In this document: one piece after another, positions 18,059 through 26,839 of the stretch
How positions within the stretch are numbered: position 1 is the first letter of the stretch
Layout: the number at the start of each line of letters is the position of its first letter
Assembly: GCF_000156235.1 (NCBI RefSeq)
Contig: NZ_DS996814.1
Location: 119,528 to 183,527, forward strand
DNA length: 64,000 bases
Direction of reading: 5' to 3'
Origin: Pseudovibrio sp000156235
GTDB lineage: Bacteria > Pseudomonadota > Alphaproteobacteria > Rhizobiales > Stappiaceae
Program-made: the position numbers and the translations under genes
The notes under the pieces: model-generated
What the model saw: the letters and a program-made list of their open reading frames with translations, nothing else
Database searches by the model: none
What the model was told of the DNA's origin: nothing

Positions 18059-18990
18059 GACGCTTCCTCCAGTATTTCATAGTTTTGAACGGCAGCAAGG
18101 GCCGCGCCGCGCGTGCCGCTGCTGTCGCCATATTCGGCAACGCGGATTTCCGGTGGCTCGGTCTGGTCCAGCAAATGGCCGGGCAAAGCCTCGGAAATGA
18201 TGCGGTCGATATTTGGGATCTTGGAAAGGCCACCGCCAAGCACGATGCAGTCCGGGTCCACGGTGCATTGGAGCGCGGCAACCAGTTCAGCCGCAATACG
18301 CGCCCACATGCGCATGACTTCCTGCATCTTCGGATCACCTGCAGCGGCGGCTGTGGTGATGGCCTGCGCATCTACGTCCTTACCGGTGACGTGCTTTGCG
18401 AGACGGCGCATTCCAGGGCCAGCGAGGTAGGTCTCAAAACAACCTGTGCGACCACATCCACACTGGATGCCATCGAGCCCAAGCTCCTTGATGGTCATAT
18501 ATGGAATGCCGAGATGACCATACTCTCCGGCAGCGCCGTTGAGACCTGAAATCAGGGTGCCGTTGGAGCAATACCCACCGCCAACACCGGTGCCGATGAT
18601 CAAACCGAAGACGCTGGCATAACTGCGGCCTGCGCCGAGCATGGCCTCTGAGAGGGCAAAGCAGTTGCAGTCGTTTTCAAACGCGACGGCTCTGCCCAGT
18701 TTGTCGATCAGATCCTGATGAACAGTGCGACCCGAGGCGAGCAGGTTGGCAGTGAGGAATTTGCCGGTTCGTTTGGAATGGAAGCCGGGAATACCCACCC
18801 CCACCGGCAGGCCTTTGGAGCCTGCGGTTTCTTCCAGCCAGATCACCATCTCACAGAGGGCATCTACCAGATTATCGTAGGAATCCTGCGGTGTTGGGAT
18901 ACGTTTGGTTTCAACTACAGCCCAATCATTGTCAAAGGCGGTTGCCTCAATTTTGGTGCCGCCCAGATCTATGCCACCTGCTCGAACCAT
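18055..18990 (-). CDS. ROK-family sugar kinase (N-acetylglucosamine kinase-like)
   Basis: This 311-aa ROK kinase has an N-terminal ATP-binding GIDLGGTKIEA, the sugar-binding FENDCNCFALSE block with its catalytic Asp, the GTGVGGG loop, and the ROK zinc motif with CGCGRTGCFETY. It lacks a helix-turn-helix, so it is an enzyme rather than a NagC-type repressor. It would phosphorylate imported GlcNAc or GalNAc at C6, supplying NagA. This is needed because the importer is an ABC system, which delivers unphosphorylated sugar. It lies in the operon with overlap to the gatZ-like gene. Confidence 0.88.
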   Translation of the reverse strand: MVRAGGIDLGGTKIEATAFDNDWAVVETKRIPTPQDSYDNLVDALCEMVIWLEETAGSKGLPVGVGIPGFHSKRTGKFLTANLLASGRTVHQDLIDKLGRAVAFENDCNCFALSEAMLGAGRSYASVFGLIIGTGVGGGYCSNGTLISGLNGAAGEYGHLGIPYMTIKELGLDGIQCGCGRTGCFETYLAGPGMRRLAKHVTGKDVDAQAITTAAAAGDPKMQEVMRMWARIAAELVAALQCTVDPDCIVLGGGLSKIPNIDRIISEALPGHLLDQTEPPEIRVAEYGDSSGTRGAALAAVQNYEILEEAS

Positions 18991-18991
18991 A

Positions 18992-20098
18992 TCAGGCCTC
19001 TTCCAATGCGTAGAGCTTTACACCCGAGACCACGCGGGTCAGCGTGCCCTGCCCTTCAAACGGATTGTCGACGTTGAAGCCAAGCTGATTGGACCATGCC
19101 ACGCCCAGCCACTGGGCAATGAGTACAGTGAGGACGGACATCCAGCCATCCTCCAGTTTGCATGGAATATGCACATCTGCCTTGGCGGAGTTGCCGATGG
19201 TCACCACGGTTTGCTCGCCAAACTGTGCCTTCACCTCATCTGCCAGATCTTCGTCATAGCGGCGGGAGTGCAAGTTATTGGAGAGAAACACGAAGACCTT
19301 GGTCTGGTCATCAACGAACGACTTTGGCCCATGCCGGAAGCCAAGAGAGCTGTCCCAGATAGATGGGATTTTGCCCGCGGCCAGTTCCATCACCTTCAGC
19401 GCACTTTCACGGGCAACGAAGGCCAGAGGGCCGGACCCCACGAACACAGCACGCTGCGGGATGGTGAGTTTGCCCACCAGCTGATCCGCCTCTGCAAGCA
19501 CGATTTCAGCTGCGTGGCTGATCTCATTCATGTTGGCGGCGAACTCTTCTGGTGTTTCCTGTCCAAACACAGCCATGGCCGTCAAGATCATGGTGGTGAA
19601 GCTGGAGGTCATAGCGAAGCCGCTGTCGTGGCATTCGTCCGGCAGCACAATCACACGCTGGCTGGCCTGTGAGGCAGGCTGGCGGGTTGCCAGAGCACTG
19701 TCCTTGTTGCAGGTGATGTTCAGCCGTGGCGCTTCCGGAAAGATTGCGTCCAGCAAGTCCAGTGTGCCAATGGACTCGGTGGAGTTGCCGGAACGACCGA
19801 AGGAAACGACCAGTGGGATCACACCGTTGCGTTTGAACGCGTGCGGTGCACTGACCAGATCAGTTGAAGGAACCGAACGCATTGGCAACACGGAGGTTGC
19901 GTCCAGCGCTCTGCACAGAAGGTCGCCAATATAGGCTGATGTGCCTGCCCCGCAGAACCAGACTTCCGTGGCGCCTGAGTTGGCGACCCACTCGCTCAGG
20001 TCACTGAGGCGGGTAGAAAACTCCTGCCCCCAGCTTACCCAGATTTGCGGTTGCGCCTGAATTTCGCGCGTAGTTGCCCATTTGGTCAGACCGACCAT
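18992..20098 (-). CDS. SIS-domain aldose-ketose isomerase/deaminase, AgaS-like
   Basis: This 368-aa protein has two SIS (sugar isomerase) domains. The first shows FCGAGTSAYIGDLLCRAL and SFGRSGNSTESIGTLDLLD, which are typical of AgaS (galactosamine-6-phosphate deaminase/isomerase yielding tagatose-6-phosphate). The second has VFVGSGPLAFVARESALKVMEL. It sits between the ROK kinase and a second SIS protein gene in one operon. AgaS character suggests GalN-6-P as substrate, but GlcN-6-P is possible. Confidence 0.8.
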   Translation of the reverse strand: MVGLTKWATTREIQAQPQIWVSWGQEFSTRLSDLSEWVANSGATEVWFCGAGTSAYIGDLLCRALDATSVLPMRSVPSTDLVSAPHAFKRNGVIPLVVSFGRSGNSTESIGTLDLLDAIFPEAPRLNITCNKDSALATRQPASQASQRVIVLPDECHDSGFAMTSSFTTMILTAMAVFGQETPEEFAANMNEISHAAEIVLAEADQLVGKLTIPQRAVFVGSGPLAFVARESALKVMELAAGKIPSIWDSSLGFRHGPKSFVDDQTKVFVFLSNNLHSRRYDEDLADEVKAQFGEQTVVTIGNSAKADVHIPCKLEDGWMSVLTVLIAQWLGVAWSNQLGFNVDNPFEGQGTLTRVVSGVKLYALEEA

Positions 20099-20118
20099 CG
20101 CAGCATTCCTTCATAAAA

Positions 20119-21129
20119 TCAAATAGTTACAGTAACCTTAGAAAGTGTTTCCGGTAGGTCTGGATCCAGACCCAACTGGAGAGCAATTTCCAAAATCACT
20201 GGGTACAATGCACGCAGCAGCATGGCGGAGCTTGCCGCAGGAGTAAGGCCCTGCGCACCAACGGTTTCTGGTGTCAGGCGGAAAACATTTGCGCCGACGG
20301 AGCGGAACCGCTCTTCGGCAAGGCTCAGGCTCTGGTTGCTGACCTCTTCTCCCGTATCCAAAATGAGGACACAGAGCGGTTTGGTGGCCAATTGCAGCGG
20401 ACCGTGCAGCACCTCAGCCGCTGAGTACGCCTCGGCATGAATGGCCGTGGTTTCCTTCAGCTTCAGCGCCACTTCATGGGCAGCACCGAACCCGCATCCG
20501 CGCCCGATGACATAGACGTGCGGGGTGGATTTTACGGCCTCGATAATCTGGTCAGCCTGCTCCAGTTTGGCCTCAGCGCTGGCCAACATGGCCTTTGCTG
20601 CTGCTTCACAGGCTTTGGCGTAATCCGGTTTGAGCGCTGCCAGAAGAGCCATTCCGGCAGCGATGGTGCAGATGACTGTTTTTGTGGCAGGAACGGCTTG
20701 TTCCAGCCCTGCTTTGATATCGACAAAGGCATCCGCTTCGGCTGCCAACGGAGAGCCGGGTGTGTTGGTAATGGCGAGCGTGTTACCGCCCGCATTCTTG
20801 AACCCGATTGCAGCGCTGATCAGATCTTTACTTCCCCCGGATTGAGAGAAAATAAGCGCGCCAGCATTGCCCAGCTGCAATCCATTCCCCAGGCTGAACA
20901 CAGAGGGCGGCAAGGTTGTTACCGGCTTTTGCAGTTCAGCCATCAGTTCATAGGAGATCAGGTTGGCGGCAGCGTCTGAGCTTCCACGCGCAATGGTGTA
21001 AAACGCGTCGAGCTTGTCCAGAGCTGCTGCTTTGACACTTGCTGAAAGGTCCTGAAGCACGCCTTCAGCAAATGCCGGAATTGCCTGATCGATCTCAGCA
21101 CGCATGTACGCGCCGGGGAGTTTGGTCAC
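20119..21129 (-). CDS. SIS-domain glucosamine-6-phosphate deaminase-like (GlmS isomerase-type, NagB-II)
   Basis: This 336-aa protein corresponds to the isomerase half of GlmS without the glutaminase domain, as in NagB-II/FrlB-type deaminases. Key segments are IARGSSDAAANLISYEL, FSQSGGSKDLISAA and IGRGCGFGAAHEVALKLKE. It likely converts GlcN-6-P to fructose-6-P and ammonia after NagA action. No classical nagB is present in the cluster, so this gene is the best candidate for that step. The ATG at 21129 overlaps the Gfo/Idh stop (ATGA); an internal ATG at 21105 is the alternative start. Confidence 0.82.
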   Translation of the reverse strand: MTKLPGAYMRAEIDQAIPAFAEGVLQDLSASVKAAALDKLDAFYTIARGSSDAAANLISYELMAELQKPVTTLPPSVFSLGNGLQLGNAGALIFSQSGGSKDLISAAIGFKNAGGNTLAITNTPGSPLAAEADAFVDIKAGLEQAVPATKTVICTIAAGMALLAALKPDYAKACEAAAKAMLASAEAKLEQADQIIEAVKSTPHVYVIGRGCGFGAAHEVALKLKETTAIHAEAYSAAEVLHGPLQLATKPLCVLILDTGEEVSNQSLSLAEERFRSVGANVFRLTPETVGAQGLTPAASSAMLLRALYPVILEIALQLGLDPDLPETLSKVTVTI

Positions 21130-22310
21130 TGTATTGATTCCATCTTTTTTGTTGTTGCTGCGGTTCCCCGCAGGTCGAAACTGTCAAATTTTTCCCAATA
21201 GGAGGTCAGATCCACGACCTGACCGGTGGTGCGCGCCTGATCCAGCGCCAGTGCGGCAACGCCTGCTTCCAGTGCGTCCACGACGGAAACTGGCAGGCTG
21301 TCCATTTCACCGCGCAGGTAAGCGCAGAGGTCCTGACACATCATGTCGTCAGCGCCGTAGTGCGCACCGGGACGGTCAATGGACTTGGTGTAATCTTCGT
21401 CCACCAATGTGCCACGGGTATGAGCATCGGTGACTTTCAGATAACCGCGCACGAAGTCGCCTTCCGCCATGCCTTTGGTGCCAATCACGCAGAACCGGCG
21501 GTGTTCGTCCGGCACGTTGATGTTGGTGTGGAAGGCCATGGTGGCGCCGCTCTCGTATTCGAGGATTGCGGTCTGGTGATCGACGATATCGCCATCGGAG
21601 AGGAACGGATCTTCCGCAGCTTCCCAAATGGACTCCTTCACGTGATACACCTGCGTATCTGCATCTTTTGCCGGTGCATTGCTCGGAACAAAGGATTTTC
21701 TGCCGCCAAAACTGGCGACGCGGGTTGGGCGTGAGCCGGTGACCATGTTGTAAATGTCGAGGTCGTGGCAGCATTTTTCCAGCATGAAGCCCCCGGAGTA
21801 TTTCTCATGGCGACGCCAATCCCGCATGAAGAAGGCCCCATGATAGGGCGCGATATGCTCGTTGGCCTCAATAGACACCACATCGCCAATCTGCCCTGCA
21901 GCCTGTGCGGCACGCAGGTCTCTTGCGTGCTGGGCATAGCGGAGGACCAGACCGATGAGCACCTGATCTGCACCGTACTTTGAGAGCAGTTCTGCCAGTT
22001 CCATGGTCTCTTCCATGGAGATCACGACAGGCTTTTCAGCGAACATGCGGATGCCAGCTTCCAGCCCCAGACGGATGTGCTCCAGATGCATGTGGTTTGG
22101 AGAGCTGACGAACAACAGGTCTGCTTTCTCACCCGCCAACATCTCTTCCAGCGTGTCGTAAGGCTTGATGGCCTCGTGATTTTTGAGGCGCTCAATCTGG
22201 TGCGGTTTGGGGTCTACATAGGCCACCACTTCCGCTTCATCCATATGTGCCTGCAGTCTTTCCAGAACGCTGACAGCCCGCAAACCCAAACCAACAACGA
22301 TGATACGCAT
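21126..22310 (-). CDS. Gfo/Idh/MocA-family oxidoreductase
   Basis: This 394-aa NAD(P)-dependent oxidoreductase starts with the Rossmann motif VVGLGLRAVSVLERL and contains the EKPVV block (FAEKPVVISMEE) with the conserved lysine, plus the EKCCHDLDIYNMV region of the C-terminal Gfo/Idh domain. The family includes sugar and inositol dehydrogenases and NAD-dependent glycosidase-like enzymes. In this operon it may oxidise the imported sugar or a modified hexosamine. It overlaps the NagB-II-like gene by 4 bp. Confidence 0.85.
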   Translation of the reverse strand: MRIIVVGLGLRAVSVLERLQAHMDEAEVVAYVDPKPHQIERLKNHEAIKPYDTLEEMLAGEKADLLFVSSPNHMHLEHIRLGLEAGIRMFAEKPVVISMEETMELAELLSKYGADQVLIGLVLRYAQHARDLRAAQAAGQIGDVVSIEANEHIAPYHGAFFMRDWRRHEKYSGGFMLEKCCHDLDIYNMVTGSRPTRVASFGGRKSFVPSNAPAKDADTQVYHVKESIWEAAEDPFLSDGDIVDHQTAILEYESGATMAFHTNINVPDEHRRFCVIGTKGMAEGDFVRGYLKVTDAHTRGTLVDEDYTKSIDRPGAHYGADDMMCQDLCAYLRGEMDSLPVSVVDALEAGVAALALDQARTTGQVVDLTSYWEKFDSFDLRGTAATTKKMESIQ

Positions 22311-22319
22311 GTGTTTCTC

Positions 22320-23420
22320 CTATGCGAGTTCGAGCGCGCCAAGACGCTGCTGTGCAAGCCCATCTGCATCAAAGACGTAGGCATCTTCTGGCTTGACGTT
22401 GAGTTTAATGGTTGTGCCTTCCGGTATTTCCGCCATACCCGGCAGCGATGCGCAGAAAGCGTTGTCGCCATTGACTTTGCCATAGGCGATGGAATGGGCA
22501 CCGAGGCGCTCCAGTACCTCCACGTGCATGGCGATTGGACCGTTATCATCCAGCTGCATGTGCTCAGGGCGGATGCCAATTTCGACATTGTCGCCTGCTT
22601 TGATGTTCTGACATGCAACAGGCAGGCTCATGAGGCCGCCATCTTGCAGCTGCACGTGCAACATGCGGTCTTCCACACGGCTGACCATGGCGGATACGAA
22701 GTTCATTTTGGGATGGCCGATGAAGCCTGCCACAAACTTGTTGCGCGGGTGTAGGTAGAGGTCCATCGGGGTGCCGCACTGCTCCACCACACCACCGTTG
22801 AGCACCACGATGCGGTCAGCCATGGTCATGGCTTCCACCTGATCGTGGGTTACGTAAATCATTGTGGTATCGAGGCTTTTGTGGAGCTTGGAGAGTTCCA
22901 CGCGCATGTCCCCGCGCAGCGCTGCATCAAGGTTTGAGAGCGGCTCATCAAACAGGAACACTTTGGGATTGCGAACGATAGACCGGCCAATGGCAACACG
23001 CTGGCGCTGACCACCGGAGAGCTGACCGGGCTTGTGCTCCAGGCGCTCTTCCAATTGCAGAATGGCAGCGGCTTTATGGACACGGTCCTTGATCTCGTCT
23101 TCCGGGCGTTTGGCAACGCGCAGTGGGAAGGCGATGTTTTCAAAAACTGAGAGGTGAGGATAGAGCGCGTAGCTCTGGAACACCATGGAGATTCCGCGAT
23201 CAATGGGGTGGTCGTCGGAAACATCTTTGCCATCAATGAAGATGGACCCTTCGGAGGCTATTTCCAAACCTGCCACGATGCGCAACAAAGTTGTTTTTCC
23301 GCAGCCAGAGGGGCCAACGAAGACGACGAACTCCTTGTCCTCAATGGACAGGTTGACGTCCTTCAATACGGTTGTTGGTCCAAATGATTTTACGATGTTT
23401 TGTAGCTGAAGCGTGGCCAT
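22320..23420 (-). CDS. Sugar ABC transporter ATP-binding protein (UgpC/MsmK family)
   Basis: This 366-aa protein has an ABC ATPase domain with Walker A GPSGCGKTT, the signature LSGGQRQRVAIGRSIVR and Walker B VFLFDEPLSNLDAALR, followed by a C-terminal TOBE/OB regulatory domain (from about residue 235) typical of CUT1 importers. It energises the two permeases encoded upstream in the same operon, for amino-sugar or oligosaccharide uptake. The C-terminal domain could take part in regulation, as in MalK. Confidence 0.93.
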   Translation of the reverse strand: MATLQLQNIVKSFGPTTVLKDVNLSIEDKEFVVFVGPSGCGKTTLLRIVAGLEIASEGSIFIDGKDVSDDHPIDRGISMVFQSYALYPHLSVFENIAFPLRVAKRPEDEIKDRVHKAAAILQLEERLEHKPGQLSGGQRQRVAIGRSIVRNPKVFLFDEPLSNLDAALRGDMRVELSKLHKSLDTTMIYVTHDQVEAMTMADRIVVLNGGVVEQCGTPMDLYLHPRNKFVAGFIGHPKMNFVSAMVSRVEDRMLHVQLQDGGLMSLPVACQNIKAGDNVEIGIRPEHMQLDDNGPIAMHVEVLERLGAHSIAYGKVNGDNAFCASLPGMAEIPEGTTIKLNVKPEDAYVFDADGLAQQRLGALELA

Positions 23421-23449
23421 AATATTCGTCTTCTCGCGCTTGATAACGG

Positions 23450-23473
23450 GGAGAGGCTGCGGGCAGCCTCTCC
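23450..23473 (-). other. Intercistronic hairpin after the binding-protein gene
   Basis: An 11-bp perfect inverted repeat with only 2 nt between the arms (GGAGAGGCTGC and GCAGCCTCTCC) sits between the binding-protein stop and the ATPase gene. There is no T-tract. Such stems commonly protect the abundant binding-protein mRNA from 3' decay or cause partial termination. Confidence 0.6.
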
Positions 23474-23482
23474 GGGTTTTGC

Positions 23483-24703
23483 TTACTTGAACTCTTCGAG
23501 TTCTTCAGCGGCGATTGCCACCAGGTTTTCAGCAGTATCGTCCTTCAGGATGATGCCCTGAATCATGGAGTTGATGGTTGTCTGCATCGCTTTGTAATCA
23601 ACAAAGAGAGGCTCTGGACCGCCGGTTGGGATGGAGTCTACGAAGACCGCCCAGTATGGATCGTCCTTGTAGAATGGCTTTTCCCAGCCAAGTTCTTCGT
23701 ACTTAAGGATTGGTGTCAGACCCCAACCGTCCGGACTGTCCAGCGTGTACTGAGATTCACCGGAGGTCATCATGCGTGCGAATTCCATCGCCAGTTCTTC
23801 GTGGCCGGAGCCTTTGAACACTGCGAGGGAGTCGGTGATCAGAAGCGTACCACTCACACCGTTTGGACCAGCTGGGATTGGTGCAACCTCGGTGGTGATG
23901 CCTTCCTTGTGCTGACCGCGCGCCCATGGACCATCGATGTACATGCCGACTTTGTTGTCGTTGAACAGATCACGGACCTGCGTGCGTTCAAATGCGGTTG
24001 GACCGTCCTGTGCAACGTCGACCAGCTTGCCGTAGAACTTCAGAGTTTCCAGAGTGTTCTGGGAGTTCAGCGTGATTTCGTTGGTGGATGGATCAATCAC
24101 CTGACCACCATTGGAATACAGATAGTTCAGGAACTGGTGCATGGTGTTGTCGAAGTCTTTACCGGCCAGACCGACACCTGCTTTTCCGGTTTTGTCCTTG
24201 ATCGCCTTTGCAGCGGTGTACATCTCATCCCAGGTCTTAGGTGCTTCACAAGCAAGACCGGCTTCTTCGAAGATGTCACAGTTCAGGAACAGACCCTTGG
24301 TGGAAAATGCCCGTGGGAAGCCCCAGAACTTGTCGCGATAGCTCACGGTATTCAGCACGCCCGGCTGATACGCTTTCTGCTGATCTTCGGAGATCTTCAC
24401 GTCAACAACCAGGTTGTTGTCTGCCAGCTGCTTGAGTGTGCGCGAGCCCATGTAAGAAACGGATGGCGGGCTGCCAGCGGATGCAAGCTTCAGAGACTTA
24501 TCCTGACAGGTGCCCCATGGAAGGCTTTCCATGTTGACGGTGTTGCCCGGGAATTTTTCCTCAAACGCTGCGATAACCTTGCGATCCTGATCCAAGCCGT
24601 TGTCCCCACAACGGATGAAGTGCAGTTCTGCTGATTGTGCAGCTGATGCGCCCATTAGTGCGGCTGCGCTTGCAGCCATTGCGAATAGCAGTTTAGTCCT
24701 CAT
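23483..24703 (-). CDS. Extracellular sugar-binding protein of ABC transporter
   Basis: This 406-aa protein has a signal peptide (MRTKLLFAMAASAAALMGAS, cleavage near AAQSA) and the family 1 extracellular solute-binding fold. It captures sugar in the periplasm for the adjacent permeases. Placement with nagA, a ROK kinase and two SIS isomerases predicts GlcNAc, GalNAc or their oligomers as ligand. The following stem-loop suggests higher expression than the distal genes. Confidence 0.9.
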   Translation of the reverse strand: MRTKLLFAMAASAAALMGASAAQSAELHFIRCGDNGLDQDRKVIAAFEEKFPGNTVNMESLPWGTCQDKSLKLASAGSPPSVSYMGSRTLKQLADNNLVVDVKISEDQQKAYQPGVLNTVSYRDKFWGFPRAFSTKGLFLNCDIFEEAGLACEAPKTWDEMYTAAKAIKDKTGKAGVGLAGKDFDNTMHQFLNYLYSNGGQVIDPSTNEITLNSQNTLETLKFYGKLVDVAQDGPTAFERTQVRDLFNDNKVGMYIDGPWARGQHKEGITTEVAPIPAGPNGVSGTLLITDSLAVFKGSGHEELAMEFARMMTSGESQYTLDSPDGWGLTPILKYEELGWEKPFYKDDPYWAVFVDSIPTGGPEPLFVDYKAMQTTINSMIQGIILKDDTAENLVAIAAEELEEFK

Positions 24704-24741
24704 GGTTTCTCCTCCCAGTAACCAATGCTATTTTGAAAATG

Positions 24742-25584
24742 TCACTCCTTGATCGCACCAGCTGTGAGGCCGGCCACCAAGTAGCGTTGTAAAAATAAGA
24801 AAATTACGAGTACGGGCAGTATTCCAACAATGCTTGCTGCCATCATCTGGTTCCATTTGACTGACTGGTAGCCAATGAACTCGAGGATGCCCGCTGGCAG
24901 AGGCATAAACTCCTTGACGCTGTTAAAGGTGATCGCGAACAGGAACTGCTGTGCGTAGGCTGACAGGAACACAGCCACACCCACCACGATGAGACCGGGA
25001 ACCGCCAGAGGCAGAACCACACGGCGCAGGGTGTACAGACGGCTTGCACCATCCATGAACGCTGCTTCTTCCAGTTCGCGCGGGATTTTTTCCAGATAGG
25101 ATTTCAGAAGCCAGATGCCCATTGGCAGCAGAAAGGCTGCACCCGGAACAATCATGGCGAAGTAGGTGTTCAGCAGACCGTAATTTCTCAGGAGCTTGTA
25201 CAGCGGAATAAGCAGAACCGCGCCTGAGAACATGTTGACCGCCAGAAAGATGCCAAGGCTGACAGACTTGCCTTTGAAGTCAAACCGGGCATAGGCGTAG
25301 GCGGCTGGAATGATGAACGCCAGAGACAGAGCTGTCACCGACAGTGAAATCAGCATGCTGTTTGCGATGTAACGCGGCAGCATTGGCACTGTCTCCCACA
25401 TCTGGGAGTAGGCTCTGAACGAGAAGTCATCTGACCAGAACTGATAGGGCGAGCGGAACAGGTGCTCCAGTGGCCGCAGTGAGGTCATGAACATTTCGAA
25501 GAACGGCAACAGAATGAAGCCAAGGAAAATCGCCACGCAGAAGTAGAGAAATACTTTATGTGGCAGCGAGTAACGATCCATCAT
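24742..25584 (-). CDS. Carbohydrate ABC transporter permease (MalG type)
   Basis: This inner-membrane permease of about 280 aa has six predicted helices and carries the EAA loop ELEEAAFMDGASRLYTLRRVVLPLAVPGL. I chose ATG 25584, which begins one base past the upstream permease stop with GAGG in the correct position. An upstream in-frame start at 25626 would add 14 residues inside the upstream gene. It forms a heterodimer with the next permease. Confidence 0.92.
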   Translation of the reverse strand: MMDRYSLPHKVFLYFCVAIFLGFILLPFFEMFMTSLRPLEHLFRSPYQFWSDDFSFRAYSQMWETVPMLPRYIANSMLISLSVTALSLAFIIPAAYAYARFDFKGKSVSLGIFLAVNMFSGAVLLIPLYKLLRNYGLLNTYFAMIVPGAAFLLPMGIWLLKSYLEKIPRELEEAAFMDGASRLYTLRRVVLPLAVPGLIVVGVAVFLSAYAQQFLFAITFNSVKEFMPLPAGILEFIGYQSVKWNQMMAASIVGILPVLVIFLFLQRYLVAGLTAGAIKE

Positions 25585-25585
25585 T

Positions 25586-26551
25586 TTAGGCTGCCTCGAA
25601 ACGTTTTTTGATCTGGTGAAGCGCAAACAGGTAGACCAGTGAGAACACGCTGAGCAGTGTCACCACGATCACAGCACGTGCAGCCCCCTGCCCGAACTTG
25701 AAGTTTGCGATGGCCATTTTGTAGGTGTCGATGATCAGCGTAGTGGTTGCGCTGCGTGGTCCGCCTTCGGTCAAAATCCAGATGATTTCGAAGGAGTTGA
25801 AGGTCCAGATCACGGAAAGGATCGACATGGTAATGATCACCGGCAGGATCTGCGGAATGGTGATGCGGCGGAAGCGATACCAACGGGATGCCCCATCCAC
25901 GTAAGCAGCTTCATACAGATCACGCGGCACGCCCTGCATGGCTGCCAGCATGAAGATGGTCACCATTGGCAGACCGACCCAGACATCGGTGATCACAGCG
26001 GAATAGAACGCGCTGTTTTTGTAGGCCAGGAACTCGAATGGCCCATCCAGCACGCCAACATATTGCAGCACACCAGAGATGATGCCGAAGTGGCCGTTGT
26101 AGAGCCACAGCCAGCCGAAACAGCCGATCGCGACCGGAACGATCCATGGTGGCATGACCAGCATGCGGAACAATGCCCGACCTGGGATCGCCGCGTTGAG
26201 CAACGTTGCACCGATCAGACCAAAAATGATTTTGAATGAGACAGACAGGAACATCCAATAGAACGTTCTGGAAATCGTCTGACTGAATTTGCGACTGCTG
26301 AGCAGCTTTTCGTAGTTGGCGGTGCCGATATAAGCCTCACCGCCAATGTTGGCGTTGGTGAAGGACAAGCGGATTGTCTCAACCAGCGGCCATGCCACGA
26401 TAAGGATCAGATAAATTGCTGCCGGAGCAATCAAAAGCCATGCAAAGGTTGCTTCTGAGCGGAAGATCCGCTTGAGCACACCTTGTTTTGTTTTTCCCGA
26501 ACCGCTGCGCTCGCCCTGATAAGGCAGCAGGTCCCCAGACGCATGTGTCAT
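25586..26551 (-). CDS. Carbohydrate ABC transporter permease (MalF type)
   Basis: This 321-aa inner-membrane permease has six or more hydrophobic helices and the EAA motif YEAAYVDGASRWYRFRRITIPQILP. It is the first gene of the ten-gene amino-sugar operon and partners the MalG-type permease. Its upstream region faces the divergent GntR gene. Confidence 0.92.
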   Translation of the reverse strand: MTHASGDLLPYQGERSGSGKTKQGVLKRIFRSEATFAWLLIAPAAIYLILIVAWPLVETIRLSFTNANIGGEAYIGTANYEKLLSSRKFSQTISRTFYWMFLSVSFKIIFGLIGATLLNAAIPGRALFRMLVMPPWIVPVAIGCFGWLWLYNGHFGIISGVLQYVGVLDGPFEFLAYKNSAFYSAVITDVWVGLPMVTIFMLAAMQGVPRDLYEAAYVDGASRWYRFRRITIPQILPVIITMSILSVIWTFNSFEIIWILTEGGPRSATTTLIIDTYKMAIANFKFGQGAARAVIVVTLLSVFSLVYLFALHQIKKRFEAA

Positions 26552-26650
26552 GCGCTCTCCCCAATTCCCAAAGGTGATCGGTTGTACCTCGCCGCTTGCG
26601 TCTTGTTATCGCCAGGGAGACGAACTGCGTGTTTATTTGCGAGTTGCCAA

Positions 26651-26830
26651 AATAATACCAAAACAAATCCATTTGTCTACCATTTCACTACCTCCTGTGA
26701 AATATTTCTGATTAACACCAAAAAAGCCCTAGATTTCAGGGAAATCGCGCGGGGAAAAGCCTCGATAATTTCATTGGTATTCTATCGGTATTGTTTTGCA
26801 TTGGTATCGAAAAGGTATTATAGGTAATAC
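26651..26830. promoter_or_regulatory. Divergent promoter with phased GGTAT repeats (candidate GntR operators)
   Basis: In the 288-bp gap between the ABC operon and the GntR gene, GGTAT occurs at 26776, 26787, 26803 and 26814. That is two GGTAT-N6-GGTAT units 27 bp apart, with 11-bp helical phasing within each unit. The last copy overlaps a perfect palindrome, GTATTA-TAGG-TAATAC (26815-26830). A further TTGGTATT lies on the minus strand near 26653-26660, toward the ABC operon. TTGGTATT also occurs upstream of the hexosaminidase gene. I infer operators for the adjacent GntR regulator. Confidence 0.5.
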
Positions 26831-26839
26831 GGATTCATC

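Noticed and set aside
18905..19672. 255-codon ORF antisense to the AgaS-like gene
   Set aside because: It is the reverse frame of a clear SIS-domain gene and has no motifs of its own.
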